DNA of 21,770 nt from CAYOPE01 sp964405805 (GTDB taxonomy: Bacteria; Patescibacteriota; Doudnabacteria; UBA920; O2-02-FULL-48-8), in contig CAYOPE010000014.1 in assembly GCA_964405805.1 (NCBI GenBank), positions 1 through 21,770 of the forward strand, given 5' to 3'. Under the pieces are notes generated by a model. It searched no databases and was not told the DNA's origin. It worked only from the letters and a program-made list of their open reading frames with translations. A program made the translations under genes and the position numbers. Positions 12,413-18,785 of the stretch are shown here, in pieces. Each line of letters starts with the position of its first letter. The first letter of the stretch is position 1.

Positions 12413-12658
12413 ATGTTCTATGTCTATATAATGAAAAGTGAAAGAAATGGTAAGCGTTATGTAGGGTCTACGGGCAAGTTACCTGAGGAGCGTGTTAATG
12501 AACACAACAGCGGAACAAATAAATTCACGCAAAATAATCGGCCATGGAAGCTCGTAACTTTTGAAACATTTTTAACCAAAAGCGAGGCTTTAAAAAGAGA
12601 AAAATTTTTAAAGTCTGGTCAGGGTAGAAAATGGCTTGATGATCAGAATATAAAATGA
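12413..12658 (+). CDS. Single-domain GIY-YIG nuclease family protein at tRNA-Asn
   Basis: I chose ATG 12413; the longer frame from TTG 12389 runs back through the palindromes. This gives 81 aa: FYVYIMKSE (GIY strand), RYVGST (YIG strand), ERVNEHNSG with the R/H helix, RPWKLV, then ETFLTKSEALKREKFLK with the family glutamate and basic helix. It is clearly related to the gene at 6196. Its TGA stop (12656-12658) is followed directly by the first base of tRNA-Asn, so RNase P cleavage of the tRNA would cut the mRNA exactly after the stop codon. Upstream lies the broken tRNA-Asn half. No Shine-Dalgarno. It could be a homing-type endonuclease aimed at tRNA genes; that role is an inference. Confidence 0.88.
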   Translation: MFYVYIMKSERNGKRYVGSTGKLPEERVNEHNSGTNKFTQNNRPWKLVTFETFLTKSEALKREKFLKSGQGRKWLDDQNIK

Positions 12659-12733
12659 TCGGGCGTAGCTCAGCGGTAGAGCAGCTGACTGTTAATCAGC
12701 GGGTCGCTGGTTCGAATCCAGCCGCCCGAGCCA
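12659..12733 (+). tRNA. tRNA-Asn (GTT)
   Basis: The acceptor TCGGGCG (12659-12665) pairs with CGCCCGA (12723-12729), followed by discriminator G and encoded CCA. The D arm is GCTC-AGCGGTA-GAGC. The anticodon arm is GCTGA-CTGTTAA-TCAGC, with anticodon GTT at 12691-12693. The T arm is GCTGG-TTCGAAT-CCAGC. All arms are perfect. It abuts the GIY-YIG stop codon and is followed by a strong terminator. Confidence 0.97.
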
Positions 12734-12769
12734 AAGAAAAAAACTGACTTCTGTCGGTTTTTTTCTTTT
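12733..12769. terminator. Terminator after tRNA-Asn
   Basis: AAAGAAAAAAACTGAC (12733-12748) pairs fully with GTCGGTTTTTTTCTTT (12753-12768), including one G-U pair, over a TTCT loop. The A-run on one side and T-run on the other allow termination in both directions. Confidence 0.88.
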
Positions 12770-12807
12770 GTGTTACTATAGCGTGATCAAATCTATTTAT
12801 CTTTTTA

Positions 12808-12816
12808 TGTTATACT
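12808..12816 (+). promoter_or_regulatory. Extended -10 promoter for pyroglutamyl-peptidase gene
   Basis: TG-T-TATACT with no clear -35. Expected start is near 12823, giving a leader of about 22 nt that includes the Shine-Dalgarno AGGAGG at 12835-12840. Confidence 0.55.
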
Positions 12817-12844
12817 ATTGGCGTGATAAAAATCAGGAGGTCAA

Positions 12845-13489
12845 GTGAAAGGAATCCTTCTTTCTGCTTTCGGGCAGTTTGGAAGTTACCGTGCGAATTC
12901 GACCGAGTTGGTAGCGAACCGGCTTCGCGGCCAAGAGATCGTCGGTTTTAAGGCCCACTCCATAGTCTTTGAATGCATCGTTCCTGAAAACGGGTGCGAT
13001 CGAGGCCAGGCCCTTCTAGATCAGGCTCTCGGCACTGAAAGTTCTGCTGTGATCTGTCTGGGTATGGACTCTGAGAAGAAAGGGCTGTGTTTGGAGACCG
13101 CTGCCCGCAACAAGATCGAATCGAAATACTGTTTGGCGCATATGAACGGTAAACCGATAGCCACAGATCTACCGTATGATGAAAAGATTACGGTAGATAC
13201 CACACAGTGGAATGTCGACAAGTGCATCGCGGAATGTCGACGACAGAATGTCCCAGTGATGAACGTCTCCGCGGAGCAGGGAGGTTTTTGCTGCAACCAT
13301 CTACTGTTTCAGCTGGGCATGTTGCAGCGCCTCGGTTCGTTTCGGATTCCTTTCATCTTCGTCCACTTCCCTTGCTCACCGGAAGCGGTCGAGAATCACG
13401 AGCTACACAGAGGTTCGGGAAAGGTGCTGATGTCGATAGAAGAAATGACCAAGGGTCTCGGCATACTCCTTAGCAACGCGTCTCTGTAG
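12845..13489 (+). CDS. Pyroglutamyl-peptidase I-like (peptidase family C15)
   Basis: The 214-aa product starts at GTG 12845, 4 nt after a perfect AGGAGG. This is the only textbook Shine-Dalgarno in the window and decides the start. The sequence follows the C15 pattern: ILLSAFGQFG near the N terminus (family FxPFGG), VICLGM then LETAARN with catalytic E84, GGFCCNHLLFQL with catalytic C150, and IFVHFPCSPE with H174, so the Glu/Cys/His set is intact. The enzyme removes N-terminal pyroglutamate from peptides. It has its own promoter and a strong terminator (13510-13539). GC content is visibly higher than in neighbours and the ribosome site is unlike theirs, which suggests acquisition by transfer. 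Confidence 0.85.
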   Translation: MKGILLSAFGQFGSYRANSTELVANRLRGQEIVGFKAHSIVFECIVPENGCDRGQALLDQALGTESSAVICLGMDSEKKGLCLETAARNKIESKYCLAHMNGKPIATDLPYDEKITVDTTQWNVDKCIAECRRQNVPVMNVSAEQGGFCCNHLLFQLGMLQRLGSFRIPFIFVHFPCSPEAVENHELHRGSGKVLMSIEEMTKGLGILLSNASL

Positions 13490-13509
13490 ACAGTCCGCAG
13501 TTCGGTTAG

Positions 13510-13539
13510 GTAGGTCGCCCGCGCGCGACCTACTTTTTT
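13510..13539 (+). terminator. Terminator after pyroglutamyl-peptidase gene
   Basis: GTAGGTCGC (13510-13518) pairs perfectly with GCGACCTAC (13525-13533) over a CCGCGC loop, followed by T6 (13534-13539). Confidence 0.93.
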
Positions 13540-13560
13540 AATACTTGGTTAGCCTAGGCG

Positions 13561-13569
13561 TGTTATAAT
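13561..13569 (+). promoter_or_regulatory. Extended -10 promoter, leaderless gene
   Basis: TG-T-TATAAT is a perfect extended -10. Only 6 nt (TTATTT) separate it from the ATG at 13576, which is where transcription should begin, so the mRNA is likely leaderless. Confidence 0.7.
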
Positions 13570-13575
13570 TTATTT

Positions 13576-14178
13576 ATGAGAAAAATAGTTGTGTTTATGA
13601 TGATCAGTCTTGATGGGGTCATGCAGGCTCCTGGGGGTCCGGAAGAGGACACTTCAGGAGGTTTTAAGTATGGCGGCTGGACTGCGCCTTTTACTGATGA
13701 AGCCTTGGTCGAGATTCTCAACAAAGAATTAAGCGTGCCATTTGACCTTTTGCTCGGAAAGAGAACCTATGATATTTGGCGTGGGTATTGGCCCAAGCAG
13801 ACCGGCTTCATCGCCGACCCATTTAACAAAACAAAAAAATATGTGGTTTCAGATGAGCCCGTAGATCTGACCTGGAAAGAATCGATACTGATAGATGGCG
13901 ATGTTGCGGCTAAGATTAAAGCTTTGAAAAAAGAAGACGGACCAGTGTTCCACGTATGGGGGAGCAGTGTGCTTATTCAAACTCTTTTGAAGAACGATTT
14001 GGTGGATGAACTGAGACTTCGGATATATCCTATTACACTTGGCAGCGGCAAGCGTTTGTTTGGAGAGGGAACAATTCCCGCAGCTTTCCAGTTGATTGAT
14101 TCTCAAACTCTGCCAAGCGGCGTCATTCTCGCTAATTATAAACGAGCGGGCGAAGTTAAGACCGGCTCAGTTGGTTGA
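13576..14178 (+). CDS. Dihydrofolate reductase-family (RibD C-terminal-like) protein
   Basis: The 200-aa product opens with KIVVFMMISLDGVMQAPGG, typical of the YyaP/RibD C-terminal reductase family. LLLGKRTYDIWRGYWP follows at about 56-71, FHVWGSSVLIQTLLKNDLVDEL at about 123-144, and RLRIYPITLGSGKRLFGEG at about 145-163 (nucleotide-binding loop). These proteins share the DHFR fold and bind NADPH; the true substrate of stand-alone members is mostly unknown. Expressed from its own promoter as a probably leaderless mRNA. No terminator is visible downstream. Confidence 0.87.
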   Translation: MRKIVVFMMISLDGVMQAPGGPEEDTSGGFKYGGWTAPFTDEALVEILNKELSVPFDLLLGKRTYDIWRGYWPKQTGFIADPFNKTKKYVVSDEPVDLTWKESILIDGDVAAKIKALKKEDGPVFHVWGSSVLIQTLLKNDLVDELRLRIYPITLGSGKRLFGEGTIPAAFQLIDSQTLPSGVILANYKRAGEVKTGSVG

Positions 14179-14253
14179 AACGTTTTGCTTGCGCGTTCGA
14201 TTTATATTTAGTACGCTATATAAAGGTCGCCAATTATTAACAAATAAACAAAA

Positions 14254-14703
14254 ATGCTTAAAAAATTCGTTAGTATTTCACTTATTGCTTCAAGTTTGAT
14301 GATTGCCAGCACGGCATTTGCCGCTGATTCGGACACCCAGACTAGTACCCCGACGAAGAGCGCTTGTGTCCAGGCTGCTGCTGATGCCCGTAAAGCTGCT
14401 GCTAGTGCGGCTATGGATGCCAGAGACCATGCTATGCAAACCGCCCGCGACACCCGCGATGTAGCCATCCAAGCAGCTGAGACAGCCCACAGTGCTGCTC
14501 TGAAAGCTGCACACAGCCTGACTGATAAGCAAGCTCAGAAGGCAGCTGTAAAGACCGCCAATGAGACTTATCGTGTTGCTGTAAAGACTGCGCAGAATAC
14601 TTTTAAGACTACCTACAGGTCTGCTCAGGATGCATTTAAAACTGCTGTAAGATCTGCAGAGAGTGCGTTTAAGACCGCACGCAAAGCCTGCAAAACTAGT
14701 TAA
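14254..14703 (+). CDS. Secreted Ala-rich helical repeat protein
   Basis: The 149-aa product has a clear signal peptide (MLKKFVSISLIASSLMIAS), with cleavage at AFA|AD after residue 23. The mature protein is a long alanine- and basic-rich helix with an approximate 11-residue rhythm (for example FKTTYRSAQDAFKTAVRSAESAFKTA near the end, in pieces of F-K-T-x-x-R-S-A). It has two cysteines, one near each end of the helix (C38 and C147), possibly forming a disulfide. It probably forms a coiled coil at the surface. A TATATA at 14217-14222 may be its -10. It ends 20 nt before a terminator at 14724-14747. No named family. Confidence 0.8.
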   Translation: MLKKFVSISLIASSLMIASTAFAADSDTQTSTPTKSACVQAAADARKAAASAAMDARDHAMQTARDTRDVAIQAAETAHSAALKAAHSLTDKQAQKAAVKTANETYRVAVKTAQNTFKTTYRSAQDAFKTAVRSAESAFKTARKACKTS

Positions 14704-14723
14704 CTGTTTCTCTTCCCAAAAAG

Positions 14724-14747
14724 CATTAGCGAAAGCTAGTGTTTTTT
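14724..14747 (+). terminator. Terminator after Ala-rich protein gene
   Basis: CATTAGC-GAAA-GCTAGTG, a 7-bp stem with one G-T pair and a GAAA loop, followed by T6 (14742-14747). Confidence 0.88.
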
Positions 14748-14755
14748 GTTAGTAT
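14747..14755 (+). promoter_or_regulatory. Extended -10 promoter, leaderless gene
   Basis: TG-T-TAGTAT begins inside the terminator T-run. Six nt (GCTTAT) separate it from the ATG at 14762, the same spacing as at 13561 and 15662. Confidence 0.5.
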
Positions 14756-14761
14756 GCTTAT

Positions 14762-15358
14762 ATGTTCGGCATAAGCTTCATACATTGGTTAGTAATTTTA
14801 TCAGCGGTTTTAAGCCTCAGCGGATCAATTGCGTATATTCGTGATATGTTTCGTGGAAAATCTAAACCCAATTTAGTGACTTGGGGTCTTTGGGCATTCG
14901 CACCCCTAGTTGCCACCGCTGCAGCACTTTCGGCAAATGCAGATCAATGGGCAACTGTGCGTATTTTTATGTCAGGATTTGGTCCTCTTTTAGTTTTTAT
15001 TTTCGCCTTTATTGTTAAGCAAAGCTATTGGAAATTATCTATCTTTGATTATGGTTGCGGAGTGCTGTCACTTATTGCTTTAGCGGTATGGTTCGGCGCT
15101 AGGTCCCCAGCATTAGCAATACTTTTTCTTGCAGCGGCTGATTTGCTAGCAACATTGCCTACTATAATAAAAGCGTGGAAACAGCCTCAAACAGAAACGG
15201 TATATACTTATTTTATCGGATTGTTTACGGCTACCATCATCTTACCTGCTATTCGAGTTTGGAACATAGAAAATTCTGCATTTCAAATTTATTTAGTAAT
15301 AGCTAATATATCTCTTTTCTCTATAGTTTTGAGAGGATATTTAACAAAGCATTCGTGA
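14762..15358 (+). CDS. Multi-pass membrane protein, paralogue 1
   Basis: The 198-aa product has about six or seven hydrophobic helices (roughly 7-25, 40-57, 65-84, 93-110, 115-132, 146-163, 172-190). A conserved loop after the first helix reads YIRDMFRGKSKPNLVTWGLW (residues 25-44). A second, similar loop LPTIIKAWKQPQTETVYTY (about 131-149) suggests an internal repeat. The arrangement recalls PQ-loop-type proteins, but I would not assign that family. A same-length paralogue lies at 17030 (YIPYFRDMF and YFPTFRKSFHEPWSETV at the same positions). The stop TGA overlaps a GTG start of the interrupted gene downstream. Confidence 0.8.
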   Translation: MFGISFIHWLVILSAVLSLSGSIAYIRDMFRGKSKPNLVTWGLWAFAPLVATAAALSANADQWATVRIFMSGFGPLLVFIFAFIVKQSYWKLSIFDYGCGVLSLIALAVWFGARSPALAILFLAAADLLATLPTIIKAWKQPQTETVYTYFIGLFTATIILPAIRVWNIENSAFQIYLVIANISLFSIVLRGYLTKHS

Positions 15359-15654
15359 CAAGAAAAATTTCTAATGGCACCGTGCACAAACTGCCCACGG
15401 ATTTGCGGCGAGCTTTGACTTCGGACGCAAGAGCGCTGGCAGTATGGGAAGACTTGACCCCACTTGCTCGCAATGAATGGATTTGTTGGGTTACTTTTGT
15501 GAAGAAAGAACAGACCTGAAGCCAGCATGTGAAGAGAGTGACTGCAGAACTGAAAGAGGGGATGCGCAGGCCTTGCTGCTGGCTCGGTTGCATTCATCGC
15601 CCAGATAAGCCACTCAGTCCTTCAGTCCGATCCGTGCTCCGTAGGCGGGCCTAG
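15355..15654 (+). pseudogene. YdeI/OmpD-associated family gene with in-frame TGA
   Basis: A frame from GTG 15355 (4-nt GTGA overlap with the previous stop) encodes LPTDLRRALTSDARALAVWE, LTPLARNEWICWVTFVKKEQT, then TGA at 15517-15519. It continues in the same frame with SQHVKRVTAELKEGMRRPCC and WLGCIHR to TAG at 15652. Both parts match one continuous bacteriocin-protection, YdeI/OmpD-associated domain. The TGA falls where the family has Arg (K-x-ETR-x-x-HIKR), so a single CGA-to-TGA change explains it. TGA is a normal stop in many genes here. It is probably a nonsense-mutated gene, about 99 codons overall. Readthrough or a sequencing error is possible. Confidence 0.75.
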
Positions 15655-15661
15655 GGTTTTC

Positions 15662-15670
15662 TGTTATGAT
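15662..15670 (+). promoter_or_regulatory. Extended -10 promoter for the MFS leader
   Basis: TG-T-TATGAT. Six nt (TAAGAC) separate it from ATG 15677, so transcription should start at or next to that ATG and at the first bases of the closing stem of the leader RNA. Confidence 0.55.
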
Positions 15671-15672
15671 TA

Positions 15673-15821
15673 AGACATGCCAGGTAGTGAAAATTTGACC
15701 TGCGATATGTTTTGCAAGGGGAATTCTTAGGCCAAAACATATCGCAATATAATTTTCGACCGGGCTAAGCTTTAAGTAAATTGGCGAAAATTAAGTCAAA
15801 TTTCTACTACCTGGTATGTTT
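15673..15821 (+). promoter_or_regulatory. Structured leader RNA (three-way junction) sequestering the MFS start codon
   Basis: P1: CCAGGTAGTGAAAATTTGAC (15680-15699) pairs with GTCAAATTTCTACTACCTGG (15795-15814), 18 of 20 positions complementary. It extends outward through CATG/TATG (15676-15679/15815-15818), so the MFS ATG (15816-15818) is in the stem. P2: TGCGATATGTTTTG (15701-15714) pairs perfectly with CAAAACATATCGCA (15733-15746) over an 18-nt loop. P3: AATTTTCG (15751-15758) pairs perfectly with CGAAAATT (15785-15792). The 5' strands of P1 and P2 are covered by the upstream ORF. It may be a translational attenuator or riboswitch-like element. Alternatively it is a small mobile element with terminal inverted repeats. 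Confidence 0.65.
15677..15730 (+). CDS. Possible 17-aa leaderless leader peptide
   Basis: ATG 15677 to TAG 15728-15730 encodes MPGSENLTCDMFCKGNS. It lies exactly 6 nt after an extended -10, the same spacing as two other leaderless genes in this window (13576 and 14762). Its codons cover the 5' strand of stem P1 and the 5' strand of P2, ending in the P2 loop. Ribosomes on this frame would open the stem holding the MFS start codon. The peptide has two cysteines and no membrane segment. Translation is an inference. Confidence 0.45.
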   Translation: MPGSENLTCDMFCKGNS

Positions 15822-17033
15822 AAACCTAAAACTATTCAGGGGGTGTATCTATATCTCGTCGCTGGCAACATGCTAGCCGCGTCTTTTATTTGGGGAATCA
15901 ATACAATTTTCCTGCTCGATGCGGGTCTGACTAATTTTCAAGCCTTTGCCATGAACGGCTTGTTTACGCTCGGACAAGTATTTTTTGAAGTCGCTACAGG
16001 CATTGTCGCTGATCTTTGGGGCAGAAGAATTTCATATCTACTCGGCGCGTTCACTCTTTCTTTTTCAACTCTTCTCTACTGGTATATGTGGAAGATTCAC
16101 GGACCTCTCTGGGGCTGGGCCATTGCATCGATTTTATTAGGATTAGGATTCACTTTTTTTTCAGGCGCACTCGAAGCATGGCTCGTGGATGCGCTGCACG
16201 CGACGAATTTTTCAGGCTCAGTAGATGGCGTGTTTGCGAAAGGCCAGAGCGTGGGGGGAGCGGCTATGCTTATCGGTTCTGTGCTCGGCGGCGTGATCGC
16301 ACAGTATACGAACTTGGGAGTTCCGTACATCATCCGCTCAGCAGTTCTAATTCTAAATTTTGCTCTTGCATTTTTCCTCATGAAGGACCTAGGCTTCACA
16401 CCGAAGGGCGCGAAAAATCCGATTAAGCAAATGCGAAGAATTTTCTCTGAAGCGCTGGAGCATGGTTTGAAAAAGCCACCAGTGCGCTGGGTCATGCTGG
16501 CTTCACCATTTTTGGTAGGAGTCAGTTTCTATGTTTTCTATGCTTTGCAGCCATTCTTACTCAAACTCTACGGCAACCCGAAAGCGTATAGCATTGCCGG
16601 GTTAGTTGCTGCTTTGGTTGCATGTTCACAAATCGTGGGTGGCATGGTCTCTCCGTACATGAAAAAACTTTTCAGCAAAAGAACTTCTGCAATTTTTTCA
16701 GCCATATTCGTCAGCTGTCTGGTGTTAGGTATTGTTTCGATTACTCACAATTTTTATGCTGTGATCGTTTTGGTTTTCCTCTGGGGACTTATGTTCTCGA
16801 GTCTTTCACCGATCAAGCTGGCTTATCTAAATAGCATTATTCCCACAGACCAGCGGGCAACTATCTTGTCTTTCGACTCCATGCTAGGCAGTAGTGGCGG
16901 CATCGTCATCCAGCCGATCCTGGGAAAAGTGGCCGATGCAGCGAGCTATCCGATTTCATACGCAGTCGCGGCAGGCTTTCAATTTCTAGCTTTGCCATTT
17001 ATATATTTTGCCCGCAGGCATGAAAAATTATGA
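15816..17033 (+). CDS. Major facilitator superfamily transporter
   Basis: The 405-aa product has about 12 hydrophobic helices. The MFS motif A loop between helices 2 and 3 is clear: GIVADLWGRRISYLLGA (residues about 62-78; family G-x3-D-x-x-GRR). A large loop between the two halves (about 190-225, KDLGFTPKGAKNPIKQM) is normal. The N-terminal half ends with FFLMKDLGF, typical of multidrug or metabolite exporters. No substrate can be assigned. The start codon is held in the leader stem (15673-15821), and no Shine-Dalgarno precedes it. The stop overlaps the next gene by 4 nt (ATGA). Confidence 0.9.
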   Translation: MFKPKTIQGVYLYLVAGNMLAASFIWGINTIFLLDAGLTNFQAFAMNGLFTLGQVFFEVATGIVADLWGRRISYLLGAFTLSFSTLLYWYMWKIHGPLWGWAIASILLGLGFTFFSGALEAWLVDALHATNFSGSVDGVFAKGQSVGGAAMLIGSVLGGVIAQYTNLGVPYIIRSAVLILNFALAFFLMKDLGFTPKGAKNPIKQMRRIFSEALEHGLKKPPVRWVMLASPFLVGVSFYVFYALQPFLLKLYGNPKAYSIAGLVAALVACSQIVGGMVSPYMKKLFSKRTSAIFSAIFVSCLVLGIVSITHNFYAVIVLVFLWGLMFSSLSPIKLAYLNSIIPTDQRATILSFDSMLGSSGGIVIQPILGKVADAASYPISYAVAAGFQFLALPFIYFARRHEKL

Positions 17034-17626
17034 ACTGGAAATTTTTCTTTGCAATTTTAGGCAGCGCGATATTTTTAGTAGCATATATCCCGTACTTCAG
17101 GGACATGTTTTCCCGTAAAACCAAACCGCATGCTTATACTTGGTTGATTTGGATAATAACAAATAGTATTGCAGGTTTGGGTGTTTGGTACGGCGGGGGC
17201 AGGTTTGGAATTATAATTTTTGCATTTCTTTTTTTTATGATTCTCGCCGTGTTTCTTTTTTCGTTGCGTTATGGCACCCGAAACATCACCAGGACCGACA
17301 CTTTTTGGCTAATTCTTGCCCTGTTTGCAATAGTTGTATGGCGCCAACTTCACAAGCCATTATTAGCTGTGCTTATGGTAACTGCCATTGACGTGATTGG
17401 TTATTTCCCGACATTTCGAAAAAGTTTTCATGAGCCATGGAGCGAGACTGTTAGTTCTTGGGTTCTTTTTACCGTGGGGAATTATTTGGCGATTTTAGCT
17501 TTAGATAAGTATAATTTATTGACCACGACTTATCTTGTCGCCATAAATTTCGCAAATATAATCTTAGTCGCGATTTGTTTGGCGCGAAGGCGTACAGTTT
17601 CTAAACCAAAACTATCTAACCAATAG
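17030..17626 (+). CDS. Multi-pass membrane protein, paralogue 2
   Basis: The 198-aa product has the same length and layout as the protein at 14762. The loop YIPYFRDMFSRKTKPHAYTW is at about 19-38, and the second loop YFPTFRKSFHEPWSETV at about 125-141, with hydrophobic helices around them. The C terminus is short and basic. It is translationally coupled to the MFS gene by the 4-nt overlap. It converges on the minus-strand glycosyltransferase with an 11-bp 3' overlap. Function unknown; coupling suggests it may work with the transporter. Confidence 0.8.
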   Translation: MNWKFFFAILGSAIFLVAYIPYFRDMFSRKTKPHAYTWLIWIITNSIAGLGVWYGGGRFGIIIFAFLFFMILAVFLFSLRYGTRNITRTDTFWLILALFAIVVWRQLHKPLLAVLMVTAIDVIGYFPTFRKSFHEPWSETVSSWVLFTVGNYLAILALDKYNLLTTTYLVAINFANIILVAICLARRRTVSKPKLSNQ

Positions 17627-18785
17627 CTTGGGTGTATATTTTTAGCCACTCATCAGCAATTGATGCAGGTGAATACCTCTCTGCTGTTGATCTGGATCCT
17701 TGGCCTAGAATTTCCCGTTGCACTTTGTCTTTAGAAATTTCAATAATGTACCGAGCAAGTTCTTCGTGACTTCCCGGCGTAATTAGAAATCCATTTTTAT
17801 CGTTGATATACTCAGGCAAGGCTCGCGCTCGCGCGCCAATCACAGGCAAGCCGCTGGCCATACCTTGCATCAAAGTCAGACTCTGGGTTTCAGAAGTACT
17901 CGTAATGACGAAAATATCCGAAGCCTGATAAGCTTCAGCAAGTGACGCTTTATCTAGAGTGCCTAGAAAGATAACCCTGTCTGAGGTGCCAATCTTTACG
18001 GCTAGCTTTTCTAGCATCTCGCGCTGGCTGCCATGACCTGCCAAAGCTAGCTTTGCGTCTGGGAACTCAGAAAGCACGTCTGGCATGGCCTTGAGAATTA
18101 CATCAATATTTTTTTCAGCGCCAAGTCGGCCGGCGTAAAAAATTGCTGGCTGGCCAAATTTAAATTTTTTTCTAAGCTCGGATTTTCGTTCGTCCGAGAC
18201 GGGATGGAAGGTCTCGGTATCAATCGGATTAGAAAGAATTTTATGTGGCCTGTCGAATCCATCACTAGTCATCTCGTCGAAAACTGAAGATGAAGGCGCA
18301 GTCACAAACTGGCAATGATTATAATACCAGACCGCGTAGCGACGCATGAGCTTCGCTGTCCAGCCTGGAAAACTTTTCATATACTCGCTGATGGCAGTAT
18401 GATTCGTCCCCACCAGTGGTATTTTGGTTTTATGGCTTGCGATAAGCGCATTTATGCCAACACCGAAGTACAATTGGCTGTGTATCACGTCCGGCTGAAA
18501 TTCTTTGACAGCTCTTAAAGCTGCACTACTCGGGATAACGAGTCGCCCCTGGCCAGAGCTGCCTCCGACATGAATAGAAGGGAAGCGATGAATGCTCACT
18601 CCATCAGGTAATTGTATTTCTTGGTAGTCCTTGCCAGCTATTCTATAATTTTTTTTCGAATACGCCGGAACAAAAAAACGGACATGATGACCGGCCATCG
18701 CTAACTGGCGCGACAAGGTAACGATAGAATCTCCGATGCCGGTTAATTCAGGATAAAAAACATCCGAATACATCGCGATTTTCAT
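17616..18785 (-). CDS. Glycosyltransferase family 4 (GT-B) protein
   Basis: The 389-aa product has the GT4 layout. The N-terminal Rossmann domain (MKIAMYSDVFYPELTGIGD, PDVIHSQLYFGVG) is followed by a linker and a C-terminal nucleotide-sugar domain with FYAGRLGAEKNID, LALAGHGSQREML, VIFLG and the donor-site stretch SETQSLTLMQGMASGLPVIG. The EX7E motif normally ends in Glu (…EAMASG); here it is Gln. The N-terminal part resembles bacterial mannosyl- or diacylglycerol-glucosyltransferases. It overlaps DedA by 4 nt and is its operon partner, so a glycolipid role in the envelope is plausible. Confidence 0.9.
   Translation of the reverse strand: MKIAMYSDVFYPELTGIGDSIVTLSRQLAMAGHHVRFFVPAYSKKNYRIAGKDYQEIQLPDGVSIHRFPSIHVGGSSGQGRLVIPSSAALRAVKEFQPDVIHSQLYFGVGINALIASHKTKIPLVGTNHTAISEYMKSFPGWTAKLMRRYAVWYYNHCQFVTAPSSSVFDEMTSDGFDRPHKILSNPIDTETFHPVSDERKSELRKKFKFGQPAIFYAGRLGAEKNIDVILKAMPDVLSEFPDAKLALAGHGSQREMLEKLAVKIGTSDRVIFLGTLDKASLAEAYQASDIFVITSTSETQSLTLMQGMASGLPVIGARARALPEYINDKNGFLITPGSHEELARYIIEISKDKVQREILGQGSRSTAERYSPASIADEWLKIYTQAIG

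Noticed and set aside
15517..15519. UGA read as glycine or selenocysteine
   Set aside because: TGA ends many intact genes in this window, for example at 4450, 5405, 8415 and 14178, and no SECIS-like case was evident; a CGA-to-TGA change is simpler.
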